From: Candidatus Eiseniibacteriota bacterium
GTDB lineage: Bacteria > Eisenbacteria > RBG-16-71-46 > CAIMUX01
Assembly: GCA_016712505.1 (NCBI GenBank)
Contig: JADJQY010000009.1
Span: 62,001 to 126,000, forward strand
DNA: 64,000 nt
Direction: 5' to 3'
In this document: positions 53,703 through 63,199 of the stretch, piece after piece
How positions within the stretch are numbered: the first letter of the stretch is position 1
Layout: every line of letters starts with the position of its first letter
Notes under the pieces: model-generated
Told to the model about the DNA's origin: nothing
Database searches by the model: none
Seen by the model: the letters and a program-made list of their open reading frames with translations, nothing else
Translations under genes and position numbers: made by a program

Positions 53703-54668
53703 ATGACGAGCAGACGAGCAACCCTGGGCCGGAGCACCCTTCAGGTCGAGCGCATCGGCCTCGGATGCATGGGCATGTCGGAGTTCTACGGCGGCACCCG
53801 GGACGAGGTGGAGCACACCCGGACACTGCACGCGGCGATCGAACTCGGCATCGATCACTTCGACACGGCCGACATGTATGGCTCCGGACACAACGAGGAA
53901 CTGGTCGGCAAGGCATTCGCCGACCGCTGGGACAAGGTCACCGTGGCGACGAAGTTCGCCGTGCGCCGGGGGCCGAACGGCGAGTGGTTGGGTATCTGCG
54001 GTCGGCCGGAGTATGTCCGCGAGGCGTGTGAGCTGAGCCTGAAGCGACTCGGTCGCGAGACGATCGACCTCTACTACCAGCACCGCCCCGATCCCGAGGT
54101 CCCGGTCGAGGAGAGCGTGGGTGCGATGAAGCGGCTGGTCGAGGAAGGGAAGGTGCGCTACATCGGCGTGAGCGAGTTCTCGGCCGCGCAGATCCGCGCG
54201 GCCCACGCGGTTCACCCGATCACCGCCCTGCAGTGCGAGTACTCACTCTGGTCGCGCGAGGTTGAGACCGACGGGAGTCTCGAGGTCTGCCGCGAGCTGG
54301 GGATCGCGGTGGTGGCCTACTCACCGCTCGGGCGCGGGTTCCTCACCGGGGCGATCACCAGCCGGGAGGCGCTCGACCCGACCGACTTTCGGCGCCGAAA
54401 CCCGCGCTTCACCGATCAGGCCCTGGAGGAGAACGCGCGCTTTCTCGACCTGATCCGGGATCTGGCCGCGCGGAAGGGCGCCACCGAAGCGCAGATCGCC
54501 CTCGCCTGGGTCCTGGCGCAAGGAGAGGACGTCTTCGTCATCCCCGGAACCCGGCGCATCGATCGGCTGAAGGAGAACCTCGGCGCCTGGGACGTCCGCT
54601 TCACCGCCGACGAACTGGCGGAAATCCGGAGCCGGCTGCCCCGAGAGACGGTGGGGACCCGGTACTGA
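53703..54668 (+). CDS. aldo/keto reductase
   Basis: ATG 53703 follows GGAGAGAGA. The 321-residue (beta/alpha)8 enzyme shows the AKR tetrad: Asp in DHFDTADMYGSGHNEELVGK (catalytic Asp and Tyr), Lys in VTVATKFAVRRG, His in DLYYQHRPDPEVPVEESVGA. Downstream are RYIGVSEFSAAQIRAAH, ALQCEYSLWSREVE and the C-terminal NADPH-binding IPGTRRIDRLKENLGA. It resembles the AKR13 (YakC/YajO-like) branch that reduces aldehydes and ketones with NADPH in the cytoplasm. It is divergent from the AraC regulator, which is its likely controller. Confidence 0.93.
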   Translation: MTSRRATLGRSTLQVERIGLGCMGMSEFYGGTRDEVEHTRTLHAAIELGIDHFDTADMYGSGHNEELVGKAFADRWDKVTVATKFAVRRGPNGEWLGICGRPEYVREACELSLKRLGRETIDLYYQHRPDPEVPVEESVGAMKRLVEEGKVRYIGVSEFSAAQIRAAHAVHPITALQCEYSLWSREVETDGSLEVCRELGIAVVAYSPLGRGFLTGAITSREALDPTDFRRRNPRFTDQALEENARFLDLIRDLAARKGATEAQIALAWVLAQGEDVFVIPGTRRIDRLKENLGAWDVRFTADELAEIRSRLPRETVGTRY

Positions 54669-54770
54669 GCACCTCGTCGCGTGAGGGCGGGTACGTGGTG
54701 GCATGTGGTGGCCCGGACCCACGGACTCGCGGAGCCAAACCCTGGTTTTCCGGTTCTTGCGCAATCCGGT

Positions 54771-55124
54771 CTAGCTGGTTTCCTGCCCTTCGGTCTCTCC
54801 GTCCTGCGTTTCGATCACCTGCCCGGATTCCTGAATTCTCGACAGCTGGGACGCGAACTCCGGTAGCTCGGCGTTCACGATGGTCCAAACGAGTTCGAGG
54901 TCCACGTCAAAGTAGTCATGGACGATACGGTTGCGCATACCGATGATCCGGTGCCACGGAACGGTCAGGTGGCTAGCCTTGAAATCCTGGGGGAGTCTGT
55001 TCGCAGCCTCTCCGATCACCGTCAGGTTGCGGATGACCGCGTCCACCACGGTGTCGCTCCGGATAAACGCCTCTTGGTCGAGACCCGCCACCGAACGTTG
55101 GATCCGTGTGACCCGCTCGAACAT
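54771..55124 (-). CDS. hepT: HepT-like ribonuclease toxin (DUF86)
   Basis: The HEPN domain ends with the catalytic RxxxxHxY motif (MRNRIVHDYFDVD) preceded by VVDAVIRNLTVIGEAANRLP, the HepT hallmark. The start is uncertain. ATG 55124 (MFERVTRIQRSVAGLDQEAF) is the first good start after the partner's stop, but KILLEDMFERV just upstream also matches the family and the frame is open to 55208 inside the partner gene. It lies directly downstream of the MntA-like antitoxin on the same strand. In characterised pairs HepT is an RNase neutralised by oligo-AMPylation of the tyrosine seen here. Confidence 0.85.
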   Translation of the reverse strand: MFERVTRIQRSVAGLDQEAFIRSDTVVDAVIRNLTVIGEAANRLPQDFKASHLTVPWHRIIGMRNRIVHDYFDVDLELVWTIVNAELPEFASQLSRIQESGQVIETQDGETEGQETS

Positions 55125-55149
55125 GTCCTCGAGAAGGATCTTCGTTGGT

Positions 55150-55443
55150 CTACGAGACCTCGACCAGCTCCGCTTCGATGACCGCCCAATGGCGCGGAGT
55201 GATGGCACGACGGGAGATCACGTCCGCCCGGATGCCGAGTATCGCTTCGATCCGCTCTGCCAAATCCACGAAACGAAGTCCGATCGATGGGTCAACTTCG
55301 ACCAGGATATCGATATCGCTGTCACTCGTCTGTTGTCCGCGGGCGTACGAGCCGAATAGCGCCAGCCGAGTCACGCCGTACTCCCGCGCGAGCTCGGGGC
55401 GGGCCTGGTGCAGGATGTCGAGTATCTCCGGGGCGGTGCGCAT
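55150..55443 (-). CDS. mntA: MntA-like minimal nucleotidyltransferase antitoxin
   Basis: ATG 55443 follows GAGGAG. The 97-residue protein has the nucleotidyltransferase signature LALFGSYARGQQTSDSDIDI (Gly-Ser and the Asp-x-Asp pair) and DLAERIEAILGIRADVISRR. It is the size of stand-alone MntA proteins, which AMPylate and silence the HepT toxin. The HepT gene follows immediately; the pair is a type VII HepT/MntA toxin-antitoxin module. Its N-terminus PEILDILHQARPELAREYGV forms the usual helical cap. Confidence 0.88.
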   Translation of the reverse strand: MRTAPEILDILHQARPELAREYGVTRLALFGSYARGQQTSDSDIDILVEVDPSIGLRFVDLAERIEAILGIRADVISRRAITPRHWAVIEAELVEVS

Positions 55444-55894
55444 GAACTCCTCACCCATTGGAAGTGTGGTTTCGGTTTCGCCGTCCGTAGATCTTGCCAC
55501 GGAACCCTCTCCGTGGGGTGGACAGTGCCAGAAAGCGAGTCTTCGAAGCTCCGAATTCTGGAGAGACCCGGATGCCGACGATGGATCCCAGGGGTAGATG
55601 GGAAGTCGGATCGATGGCGTGGGCGCGGTCACCGCCGGGGCATAGAATGTGAAACTGATACTCCTGCAATGGGTTCCGGGGGCGACCGGTCGTCGCTCGC
55701 GAATGTTGATGCTGGACTACGTGTGCGAGCGACGCGCGCCTGCCCCGGGGCGGGCTACCCAGACCTCGCGGATCGGGAACGGTACTCGGCTGGTGCGCCC
55801 TTCCGCCCTCCGCTCCCCTGTGCGCTTTTGCCCCCCTCCCGTGTTCTCCCTCCAGAGCCGATGCCCCCGAACGCAACCAGGAGGAGGAGTTCCG
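55444..55894. other. divergent intergenic region between MntA and the large FG-GAP gene
   Basis: About 450 bases with no supported gene. The FG-GAP frame extends open into it from 55649, but ribosome-site and signal-peptide evidence places that start at 55895. A CATAGAATG box near 55640 might be a -10 element but has no matching -35. Confidence 0.4.
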
Positions 55895-58800
55895 ATGTCC
55901 AGACAGCTACTGTGGTCGATCACGATCGTCGCCCTCGGAGTCGCGACGCCGGCGGGAGCCGATGTGCTGCGGGAGCCGCCCTTGGTGGTGCGCGAGGGGA
56001 ACGTGAACAACGCGAACGTGGGGACCACGATCTGCACGGCGGGGGATGTGAACGGCGACGGCTACAGCGACGTCATCGTCGGAGCGCCGAGCTTCACCGG
56101 GACCTTCTACTGCTATCACGGTGGCGCGAATCCGAGCTTCGGTGCACCGGCCTGGACGGCCAGCGGCGCGGTCCAGAACGAATGGTTCAATGCCCGGCCC
56201 GCGCCGGCCGGAGACCTGAACGGGGACGGTTACGACGACGTCCTGATCGGGGCGCCGCTTTACGAGAACGGTCAGGATACCGAGGGAGGGGTCTTCGTCT
56301 ACCTCGGGTCGTCGACCGGGTTGCAGGCGACGCCGCAAGCGATCATCGAGGGGAATGTCGAGATCCCGTCCGGTGCCGGGTTCGGCGGCACGGTCGACGC
56401 CGCGGGGGACGTGAATGGCGACGGCTACGACGACATCGTGGTTGGGTCGTCGAACTACACCAACGGCGAGACGCGGGAAGGGCGGATCGCTGTCTACTAC
56501 GGCTCGGCGAGCGGTGCGACCACCTCCGCCGCCTGGACCTTCGAGAGCGGTGTGGCTGACTCCTACTTCGGCTCCCGGGTGGCCGGAGTCGGCGACGTCA
56601 ACGGCGATGGCTATGCCGATGTCGCGGCGTCGGCCCCGTTTCTGACCAACGGTCAGCTCCAGGAGGGGCGTCTGTACCTTTTCCTGGGTTCACCCTCCGG
56701 ACCGGCGAGCACGCCGTCGTGGACCTACGAGAGCAATAACGCCTTCGATGAGGTCGGCCTCGGGTTCGGGTTCGCCGGCGATGTGAACGGCGATGGCTAC
56801 AGCGACCTGGTCTCCGACATCGGTCAGTTCAATGTCTCGAACTCCGGCGCGATCGTCTTCTTCGGCAGTGCGACCGGCCTCGCTCCGACCCACTCCCGCA
56901 AGTACGCGCTGAATCACGGCGGCTTCGGCGACGTGATCTACACCGCCGGGGACGTCAACGGCGACGGCTGCGCCGACATCATCGCCTCCGAGATGAGCGC
57001 AGGCGGAAACACCGGCCAGTTCTGGATCCTGGGCGGCGCGGAGAACAGCGGCACGACGCTTCCTGTGCTCGCCACCCGGACGGGCGGTCAAACGGCCGAA
57101 GGGCTGGGGTGGGATGCGCGCCCGGCGGGGGATGTGAACGGCGACGGATTCAGCGACGTGATCGTCAGCTCCCCGAACTACGACAATGGTCAGACGAACG
57201 AAGGGATCGTGCGGCTCTACCTGGGTCAGGGTTCGATGCCGGCCGACACGCCGATCTTCGCCCAGGGCGGCACCCAGGTGGTCGAGCTCTACGGCGTGAA
57301 TCTCGCGCAGGGCGACTGGAACGGGGATGGCTTCACCGATCTGGCGATCGGGCGGCCGCTCTGGGACTTCACCAGCGTCAATCAGGGGATCGTGAGCGTC
57401 TACTATGGCGGTGAGTCCGGTTACTCGCTGAACGCCTACTGGTCGACCGGCAGCAACGGGATCTCGGGTCTCTTCGGCAGCTCGGTCGGAAACGCCGGAG
57501 ATGTCGACAACGACGGTGACGATGATCTCATCGTCGGAGAGTCGGGCTGGGGACCGAGCAGTGACACCAGCGTGGGGCGTGCCCACCTTTTCCTCGGCTC
57601 TCCCCAGGGCCTTCCGCTACAGCCCGCGCAGATCCTGTCCGGCGAGGTGGCCGGCGGCGCCTATGGACGATGCGTCGACGGAGCCGGCGATGTGAACGGT
57701 GACGGGTATGCCGACGTGCTGGTTGCGGCTCCGACCTACGACTCCGGCGCGGTCCACGGCGGCAAGGTGTACCTCTACGCCGGTTCCCCGAGCGGACTGG
57801 TCACCACCCCGGTGTTCACCTGGACCAGCGGTGCGGTGGGGGATGAGCTCGGCTGGCAGGCCCGCGGTCTCGGGGATCTCGATGGCGACGGCTACTCGGA
57901 CTACGGGATCTCTGCTCCGCGGCGGGACACCGGGTTCACCAACCAGGGTGTGCTGACGGTCTACTTCGGCGGTCCGACCTGGGTGGAGGGGGCGTATCAG
58001 TTCAACGGCAACCAGACCCAGGCCCAGATCGGCAAGACGATCACACCGGCCGGTGATCTCAACGGAGATGGGTACGGCGACTTCGCCTACGGAGCCTCGC
58101 TCTACGACTCCGGCGGTCAGGACAATCGCGGCGCGGCGTTCATCTACTACGGGCAACCGAACCACGACCTCGCCACCGGGCCGGTGATCCTCGGCCCGAG
58201 CGCCAACTACCTCTTCGCCACCTCGGTCGCGGGCGGTGGGGATGTGAACAACGACGGGTACAGTGACCTCTTGATCGGTGGCCCGTACGACGACAGCGTG
58301 GTGATCGACGGTGGCAAGGCATACCTCTATCTGGGATCGGCCGCGGGGCTCAACACCACGCCGGCCTGGACCCATACCGAAACCGAGGAGAGCGGGGCCT
58401 TCAGCTACTCGTGCGTCCTCGGCGGAGACGCCACCGGGGACGGCTTCGCCGACCTGGTGATCGGTCAGCCGTGGTACGGGCCGAACAGCGAGGGGCGAGT
58501 GACCTGCTTCCTCGGCGCGCGCTCCGCCTTCCCGAGCACCGAGGTCGGGGGAGTGCTCAAGCTGCCGCGGCAGTTCCGCAGCAACGGCACGACACCGGTC
58601 GCGCTGGGCGGGCGCTCCGACTTCATGGACGGCTTCCGGCTCAGCGCGGTCGGCCGCAACGCCGGCGGCCGCGCGCGGGTGCAGATGCGCTACCAGGTCG
58701 CTCCGGCCGGCAGTCCGTTCGGAGGAGTCCAGCTCGGTGCCGAGTTCGACACCGGCGCGCCGACCCCGGCCATCGGCAGCGGCCTCGCCATCGCGCAGCT

Positions 58801-59251
58801 CGCCTCCGGTCTCAACTCCGACCGCACCTACCATTGGCGCGTGCGCTTCACCAGCGACTCGCCCTACTTCCCCGGCACCGCCTGGGTCTCGATCCCCGGG
58901 AACGGCGCTGGCGGTTCCGACCTCCGCACCGGCCCGGCCCCGACCGATGTCGCGGACGAGGTGCGAGACTTAGCCGCGCTCAGCTTCTCGCGCGTCGGCA
59001 CCAATCCACTCCGTGACGCGGCCACGCTACAGTTTGCTCTGGCCGAGGCCGGCTGGACCTCGCTCACCATTCACGACGTGAGCGGCCGCCGGATCACCAC
59101 CCTGGTCGATCGCTCGCTCACCGCCGGATCACACACTGCCGCCTGGAACGCGCTCGACGACCAGCAGCACCGCGTTCCGACCGGGGTCTACTTCGCCCGC
59201 CTCGCGCAGGGGGAAGCGCAGTCGGTCACGAAGGTGATCGTGCGACGGTAG
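55895..59251 (+). CDS. 1118-residue secreted FG-GAP (integrin-alpha-like) repeat protein with FlgD-like tail
   Basis: ATG 55895 follows GAGGAGGAG and starts a signal peptide (LLWSITIVALGVATPAGA). About fourteen FG-GAP blades follow, each of the form GDVNGDGYSDVIVGAP...G...VYLGSxxGL, with the Ca-binding DxNxDGxxD loop (for example DLNGDGYDDVLIGAPLY, DVDNDGDDDLIVGES, DVNNDGYSDLLIGGP). At about 880-1010 lies an Ig/fibronectin-like domain (QMRYQVAPAGSPFGG, TYHWRVRFTSDSP). The FlgD tail is VGTNPLRDAATLQFALAEAG, IHDVSGRRITTL, AWNALDDQQHRVPTGVYFAR. Blades average about 60 residues, enough for two seven-bladed propellers. Extracellular adhesion or structural role inferred. Confidence 0.88.
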   Translation: MSRQLLWSITIVALGVATPAGADVLREPPLVVREGNVNNANVGTTICTAGDVNGDGYSDVIVGAPSFTGTFYCYHGGANPSFGAPAWTASGAVQNEWFNARPAPAGDLNGDGYDDVLIGAPLYENGQDTEGGVFVYLGSSTGLQATPQAIIEGNVEIPSGAGFGGTVDAAGDVNGDGYDDIVVGSSNYTNGETREGRIAVYYGSASGATTSAAWTFESGVADSYFGSRVAGVGDVNGDGYADVAASAPFLTNGQLQEGRLYLFLGSPSGPASTPSWTYESNNAFDEVGLGFGFAGDVNGDGYSDLVSDIGQFNVSNSGAIVFFGSATGLAPTHSRKYALNHGGFGDVIYTAGDVNGDGCADIIASEMSAGGNTGQFWILGGAENSGTTLPVLATRTGGQTAEGLGWDARPAGDVNGDGFSDVIVSSPNYDNGQTNEGIVRLYLGQGSMPADTPIFAQGGTQVVELYGVNLAQGDWNGDGFTDLAIGRPLWDFTSVNQGIVSVYYGGESGYSLNAYWSTGSNGISGLFGSSVGNAGDVDNDGDDDLIVGESGWGPSSDTSVGRAHLFLGSPQGLPLQPAQILSGEVAGGAYGRCVDGAGDVNGDGYADVLVAAPTYDSGAVHGGKVYLYAGSPSGLVTTPVFTWTSGAVGDELGWQARGLGDLDGDGYSDYGISAPRRDTGFTNQGVLTVYFGGPTWVEGAYQFNGNQTQAQIGKTITPAGDLNGDGYGDFAYGASLYDSGGQDNRGAAFIYYGQPNHDLATGPVILGPSANYLFATSVAGGGDVNNDGYSDLLIGGPYDDSVVIDGGKAYLYLGSAAGLNTTPAWTHTETEESGAFSYSCVLGGDATGDGFADLVIGQPWYGPNSEGRVTCFLGARSAFPSTEVGGVLKLPRQFRSNGTTPVALGGRSDFMDGFRLSAVGRNAGGRARVQMRYQVAPAGSPFGGVQLGAEFDTGAPTPAIGSGLAIAQLASGLNSDRTYHWRVRFTSDSPYFPGTAWVSIPGNGAGGSDLRTGPAPTDVADEVRDLAALSFSRVGTNPLRDAATLQFALAEAGWTSLTIHDVSGRRITTLVDRSLTAGSHTAAWNALDDQQHRVPTGVYFARLAQGEAQSVTKVIVRR

Positions 59252-59318
59252 AGCCATCGACGAACCGCCACACGCCGCGCACGACGTGTCCGGACGGTGC
59301 CGCGCGTGGCCGATTCAC

Positions 59319-59351
59319 GGGCCGACGGGGGATGCGATCTCCCGTCGGCCC
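59319..59351 (+). terminator. strong hairpin after the FG-GAP gene
   Basis: GGGCCGACGGG (59319-59329) and CCCGTCGGCCC (59341-59351) form a perfect 11-bp GC-rich stem with an 11-base loop, 67 bases after the stop codon. There is no T-tract. The surrounding 59252-59575 contains no supported gene. Confidence 0.5.
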
Positions 59352-59575
59352 TCGGCATTCTCGGTTCCGACAGCAGTTGCGCCGGCAGGCGCGCCCGCGC
59401 TCCCCGGGCGGCGCTCGGCGCCGCGGGGCGTTCTGCAGCCTGGAAAGATCGGGGTTGAGTCGGCCGGTGGGCGGTGCGACACTTCATTCGTTCGCGGTCG
59501 ATCGAATCCCAGTGACCGTAACGACCGTGTGGCAACCGCCCGCCCCCCTCGGCTGGCCCACGCAGAGGTCTCACC

Positions 59576-61660
59576 ATGTCCACACCGATGTTTTCACGCT
59601 CTGGGTCAGTTCTGCTTTGTCTCGCCCTCGCACTCGCGTCATCCGCCGTGGCGGGGCCGAATGCGGGTGGGGTGGTGGTCCTGCACCGCAACCCCGCTGT
59701 GGTCTACAGCGTGGGGCTGGGTTTCTGCGGCCAGGCCGCGCTCGACAGCTGTGCGAACGCGGTGAAGCGGGCGGATACCAACGAGACGATCGTGCTCCAC
59801 GCGCTGGCGGCCTTTCCGTTCGAGAGCTCTCCCCGGATGGCGGGACTCTGCTTCGGAGTCGAGTACGATGATTTGCTGGTCGGCATCGCGGAGGGAATCG
59901 GCTGCGGCGACTTCCAACTGTCGACGAGTGGGTGGCCGGGGTCGTACGAGGGGACCTGCATCACCTGGTTTCAGGCCCATACCGGCCACCTGAAGGAGGT
60001 CTGCTGGTTCTCGGCCTACTCGCTGTCGGGAGGGCCGGCCGAGATCTCCCTCGGGCCGCACCCGACCGGGGGGGGCAACTTCGCGGATGACGCGGTGCCG
60101 GCACACATCGATCCGATCGCCGGCTACGGGAGTTTCGGCTTTTACCAGGACGGCTTCGCGCCCTGCCCGCCTCCGCCGATCACGATCGAGCTCGTCCCGT
60201 CCAACCTCACGGTTTATCAGCCGTGCGCGGGCTCGTTCGATGTCGATCTGCGGATCAAGCATGCGCGCGAGCTGGCGGCCTTCGAGCTCTGCCTGGGGTA
60301 TGACCCGGCGCTGCTGGAGGTCGAGGCGGTGATCATCGACGAGACCTTTCTCGAGAGCACCGGCCGAACGGTCCTGCCCCTGAATCCCGTTCCTTGCAGC
60401 CCGACCTGCATGCCGGCGGGGACACGATTCGGCGCGGTCACGACTGGCCCCCAACCGACTCCGACCGGATCCGGACGGCTGGCGACGATCCGGTTTGCTC
60501 CCCAGGGAGGAGGAGCGGCGGCCGACTCGGTTTGCCTGGCCGACTGGGAGTTCACTACCAACCACATCCCTCCGCACCTCCTGCCAATACTTGGCGCCAC
60601 CGGGCTTTCGTTGTCCCACCGACCCTTCTGCTTCGGCGATTTCAACGGCGATGGCGACGTCACGGTCTTCGACCTGTCCCAGATCATTCCAAAGTGGCGC
60701 TGCTGCGCGGGGGATGGGTGTTACAACTCCACCTATGACGTGAACCTGCTGGAGCAGGGGGCGTTCTGCGCCTCGACCTCCGACGGGTGCATCGATGTGC
60801 TCGACATCCAGGCCGTCACGGGACGGTGGCATCTGGGCTGTCCCGGCGAATCTCCGCGCACCCAGCCTTCCGCCGGCGATCGCGCGGATCTCCTGCCTTC
60901 GGTGCGGTCCGCTCCTTCGGTGCGTGTTTCCCCGGCCCATTCGACGGAAGCGGCGCTGGTGGGGGACACCACCTCGGTCGCCGTGGTGGTCGACAACGTG
61001 AGCGAGCTCGGCGGGTTCGAGGCGCAGCTGTCGTTCGACCCCACGGTGCTTCAGGTGGATCGGGTCGTCATCGGCGCGCTGCCGGGCAGCTCCGGTCGGA
61101 CCGTCTACGCGCTCAGCCCGAAGATCGACAACCTGACCGGATCGGTGCGGTTCGGCGCCTGCTCGGTCGGTCTGGCTGCCGGCCCGGCGGGAAGCGGCGT
61201 GCTCGCGCGGGTGGTCTTCCAGGTCGAATCGTGCGATGGCTCCACCGACCTCGATCTCTCTGATGTGTTGATCACCGCGGTCGACGGCTGGCCGTTCGAG
61301 CTCGAGTCGGTCAGCGGCGGGTCGCGCGAGATCCCCTGCGCCTCCGACGTGGCGGACGGATCGGGGGACGCTCGGCTCGCCCTCTTCCGGCCGCGGCCGA
61401 ATCCAAGCGCGACCACGACCGAGTTCAGCTTCTCTCTTCCTGCCTCCTCGGGGGCGGGAGCGCGCACCCAGCTTGACCTGTATGGCGCCGACGGGCGACA
61501 GATCCGCCGGCTACTCGATCGCGACCTCAGCCCCGGAGTCCACCAGGTGGTGTGGGACGGGCGGGACGACGCCGGGAGGCGCCTGCCGAGCGGCACCTAC
61601 TTCTGTCGGCTGACCGTCGAGGGAAAGGCGCTGAAGCGTCAGGTGCAGCTCATCCGGTGA
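59576..61660 (+). CDS. secreted cohesin-dockerin-cohesin-like protein with FlgD tail
   Basis: ATG 59576 opens a signal peptide (VLLCLALALASSAVAG). Residues 25-185 form an unknown N-terminal domain. About 205-345 is cohesin-like (FDVDLRIKHARELAAFELCL, GYDPALLEVEAVII, GSGRLATIRFAP). About 355-425 is a dockerin-like pair of Ca-loops (FGDFNGDGDVTVFDLSQIIP and GCIDVLDIQAVTGRW), with an inserted Cys-rich bit. About 455-585 is a second cohesin-like domain (VAVVVDNVSELGGFEAQLSF, DPTVLQVDRVVIG, GSGVLARVVFQV). The end is a FlgD domain (PNPSATTTEFSFSLPASSG, WDGRDDAGRRLPSGTYFCRL). Having both partner types in one chain suggests self-assembly or decoy architecture; binding is inferred. No Shine-Dalgarno is obvious before the ATG. 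Confidence 0.8.
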   Translation: MSTPMFSRSGSVLLCLALALASSAVAGPNAGGVVVLHRNPAVVYSVGLGFCGQAALDSCANAVKRADTNETIVLHALAAFPFESSPRMAGLCFGVEYDDLLVGIAEGIGCGDFQLSTSGWPGSYEGTCITWFQAHTGHLKEVCWFSAYSLSGGPAEISLGPHPTGGGNFADDAVPAHIDPIAGYGSFGFYQDGFAPCPPPPITIELVPSNLTVYQPCAGSFDVDLRIKHARELAAFELCLGYDPALLEVEAVIIDETFLESTGRTVLPLNPVPCSPTCMPAGTRFGAVTTGPQPTPTGSGRLATIRFAPQGGGAAADSVCLADWEFTTNHIPPHLLPILGATGLSLSHRPFCFGDFNGDGDVTVFDLSQIIPKWRCCAGDGCYNSTYDVNLLEQGAFCASTSDGCIDVLDIQAVTGRWHLGCPGESPRTQPSAGDRADLLPSVRSAPSVRVSPAHSTEAALVGDTTSVAVVVDNVSELGGFEAQLSFDPTVLQVDRVVIGALPGSSGRTVYALSPKIDNLTGSVRFGACSVGLAAGPAGSGVLARVVFQVESCDGSTDLDLSDVLITAVDGWPFELESVSGGSREIPCASDVADGSGDARLALFRPRPNPSATTTEFSFSLPASSGAGARTQLDLYGADGRQIRRLLDRDLSPGVHQVVWDGRDDAGRRLPSGTYFCRLTVEGKALKRQVQLIR

Positions 61661-61745
61661 TGACCGGGTTGCCGGAGGGGAGCACGGGGTCGCGCCCGGG
61701 CAGGGTCGGGGAGCGATGCATCGCGGAACCGAAGAGGGGAAGTCC

Positions 61746-62342
61746 ATGATCGTAGATCAGCGACGAACCGTGGCTGGCACGTATGGGGCGGAGCAGATGG
61801 GCGTGGCGAGAGCACGGGCGCTCCCTCCCAGTCTCGCTTGGATATTCATGGTTCTCGTGTGGTTGGAGGTTGCTCCTACCGCCGCGGAGGGACAGCTCTG
61901 CGCTACTTGGCGCGTGGATCTCGATGCTGCAAACGTCGCACCGCCGATCGAGTCTCGCGCCACCGGTTCGATTCTCGCGAGCTATGAGTCGTGCAGCGAC
62001 TGTGCCTGGTACGAGGGAGACTCCCTGGTGCTCTACATCAGCGGGCTGCGCGATTTCTCGTCTCCGCCGCTGGAGGCGCGGATATTTGTCCGCAGGTTCG
62101 GGGAGCAGGACACTCTTCTGGCGAACGTGGCGATCCCGGGCGAGTCGATGTTGCGGTTCCCGGTCAACTTTCCGCTATCACTGTGCTCGAGTCCCCTGGA
62201 GGAGATTGGATACGCAACGATCACGACGGCGAACTTCCCGGAGGGAGAAGCGACCGGATCGTTCATCTGGAACCCCCCGTCTCCGACGATCGACACGACT
62301 TGGGGAAGCGTACGCGCACGGTATCGGCCGCTGACGCGCTAG
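61746..62342 (+). CDS. small secreted protein, CHRD-like
   Basis: ATG 61746 follows GAGGGGAAG. The 198-residue product has an N-terminal signal region (SLAWIFMVLVWLEVAPTAAEG) after about 25 polar residues. The mature part reads ATWRVDLDAANVAPPIESRA, TGSILASYESCSD, then DSLVLYISGLRDFSSPPLEA and GYATITTANFPEGEATGSF, a CHRD-like beta-sandwich pattern (A-N-V-x-P-P-x-x-S-x-A-T-G). Four or five cysteines suggest disulfides outside the cytoplasm. It lacks the FlgD tail of its neighbours. It follows the cohesin gene by 85 bases on the same strand and may be co-transcribed. Confidence 0.65.
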   Translation: MIVDQRRTVAGTYGAEQMGVARARALPPSLAWIFMVLVWLEVAPTAAEGQLCATWRVDLDAANVAPPIESRATGSILASYESCSDCAWYEGDSLVLYISGLRDFSSPPLEARIFVRRFGEQDTLLANVAIPGESMLRFPVNFPLSLCSSPLEEIGYATITTANFPEGEATGSFIWNPPSPTIDTTWGSVRARYRPLTR

Positions 62343-62559
62343 TGCTGCGCGCACGCGGCTCTCAGTTCAGCTGCGATCTCAGATACGGAGGATGCGCATC
62401 CCCTGGCTCAGGTGGTCTCGAAGCTGCCGTGCTCCAACCGGGTCGACAACCCGATCAGAGCCGACCTCCGGCGAGCCGCCGCTCAGGACGCACGAGTCAG
62501 AGCATGACTTCCGCGCACCGAGGAACCGAAGCGCTGGAACGCCGGGCCGTTCGATCCAC

Positions 62560-62870
62560 TTCGGGCAGACTCGCGCGCTACGGGGAGATAGCCCCGGCTA
62601 CCTTGCCCTCGCCGAGGGGTTGGTGTCCGGCCTGGGATTCACCACCTCGGTCGAAGGGGAGCGCGAGGCATGTGTCGCGCGCACGCCGGCCTATCCCGCC
62701 TTTCTCGGACTCATCGGTGCTGGCCACGGGCTCCGGCGGGTGATTCCGCTAGCCCAACTTCTGCTCGACCTCGGCACGCTCCTGTTGACCTGGCGCACCG
62801 CCACGCGGCTCTTGGGTGTTCGGCGTGCCCGCGCTCCCGTGGGTGGCGCTTTGCGCGTCCGGAGGGTTCG
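62560..62870 (+). pseudogene. N-terminal fragment of a membrane glycosyltransferase (GT39/PMT-like)
   Basis: A stretch in one frame reads GDSPGYLALAEGLVSGLGFT, then VARTPAYPAFLGLIGAGHGL and RVIPLAQLLLDLGTLLLTWR-TATRLLGV. This is the pattern of the first loop and second membrane helix of dolichyl-phosphate-mannose-type glycosyltransferases (D...YLxLA...G.GF...R.PGYPxFL). There is no start in front of it and the similarity ends near 62870 in Arg-rich sequence; the family has 400 or more residues. A leftover of an otherwise lost gene. Confidence 0.5.
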
Positions 62871-62944
62871 CGGCGCCGCGAGATCGGGGTTCGCGGTCGA
62901 GTGGTTGACATGGGCTCGATTCGACCGTGAGGCCATCGAATCTT

Positions 62945-63180
62945 CCCGACGGACGGCCCACGCAGAGGCATCACAACGCGCGGCCTTCCCCTGTGCAGGT
63001 TCCGGTTTCGCACCTGCTGGGTACCGCGCTCGCCTGGGCAGCGTCTTCCAGAGCCGGCCGCAACGCGGACGGGGTGCTGCTCCTCCGTCCCAACCCGGCC
63101 CGATTCGCTATACTTGTGGGTCCACTTCCCCCCCACGGGCTTCCGATGGAGCAGGGGACCCTTGTCCAACTTCAGCCTCG
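62945..63180 (+). pseudogene. start fragment of a paralogue of the cohesin-dockerin gene
   Basis: The DNA GGCCCACGCAGAGG..TCAC at about 62958-62978 copies the leader just upstream of the ATG at 59576. Further on, one frame reads ALAWAASSRAGRNADGVLLL-RPNPARFAILVG, parallel to ALALASSAVAGPNAGGVVVL-HRNPAVVYSVGL at the start of the cohesin-dockerin protein. Similarity is lost after about 63125. It is an N-terminal duplicate lying directly before the Reeler-domain gene. Confidence 0.55.
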
Positions 63181-63199
63181 ATGCGAATCGGAGGTTCCC

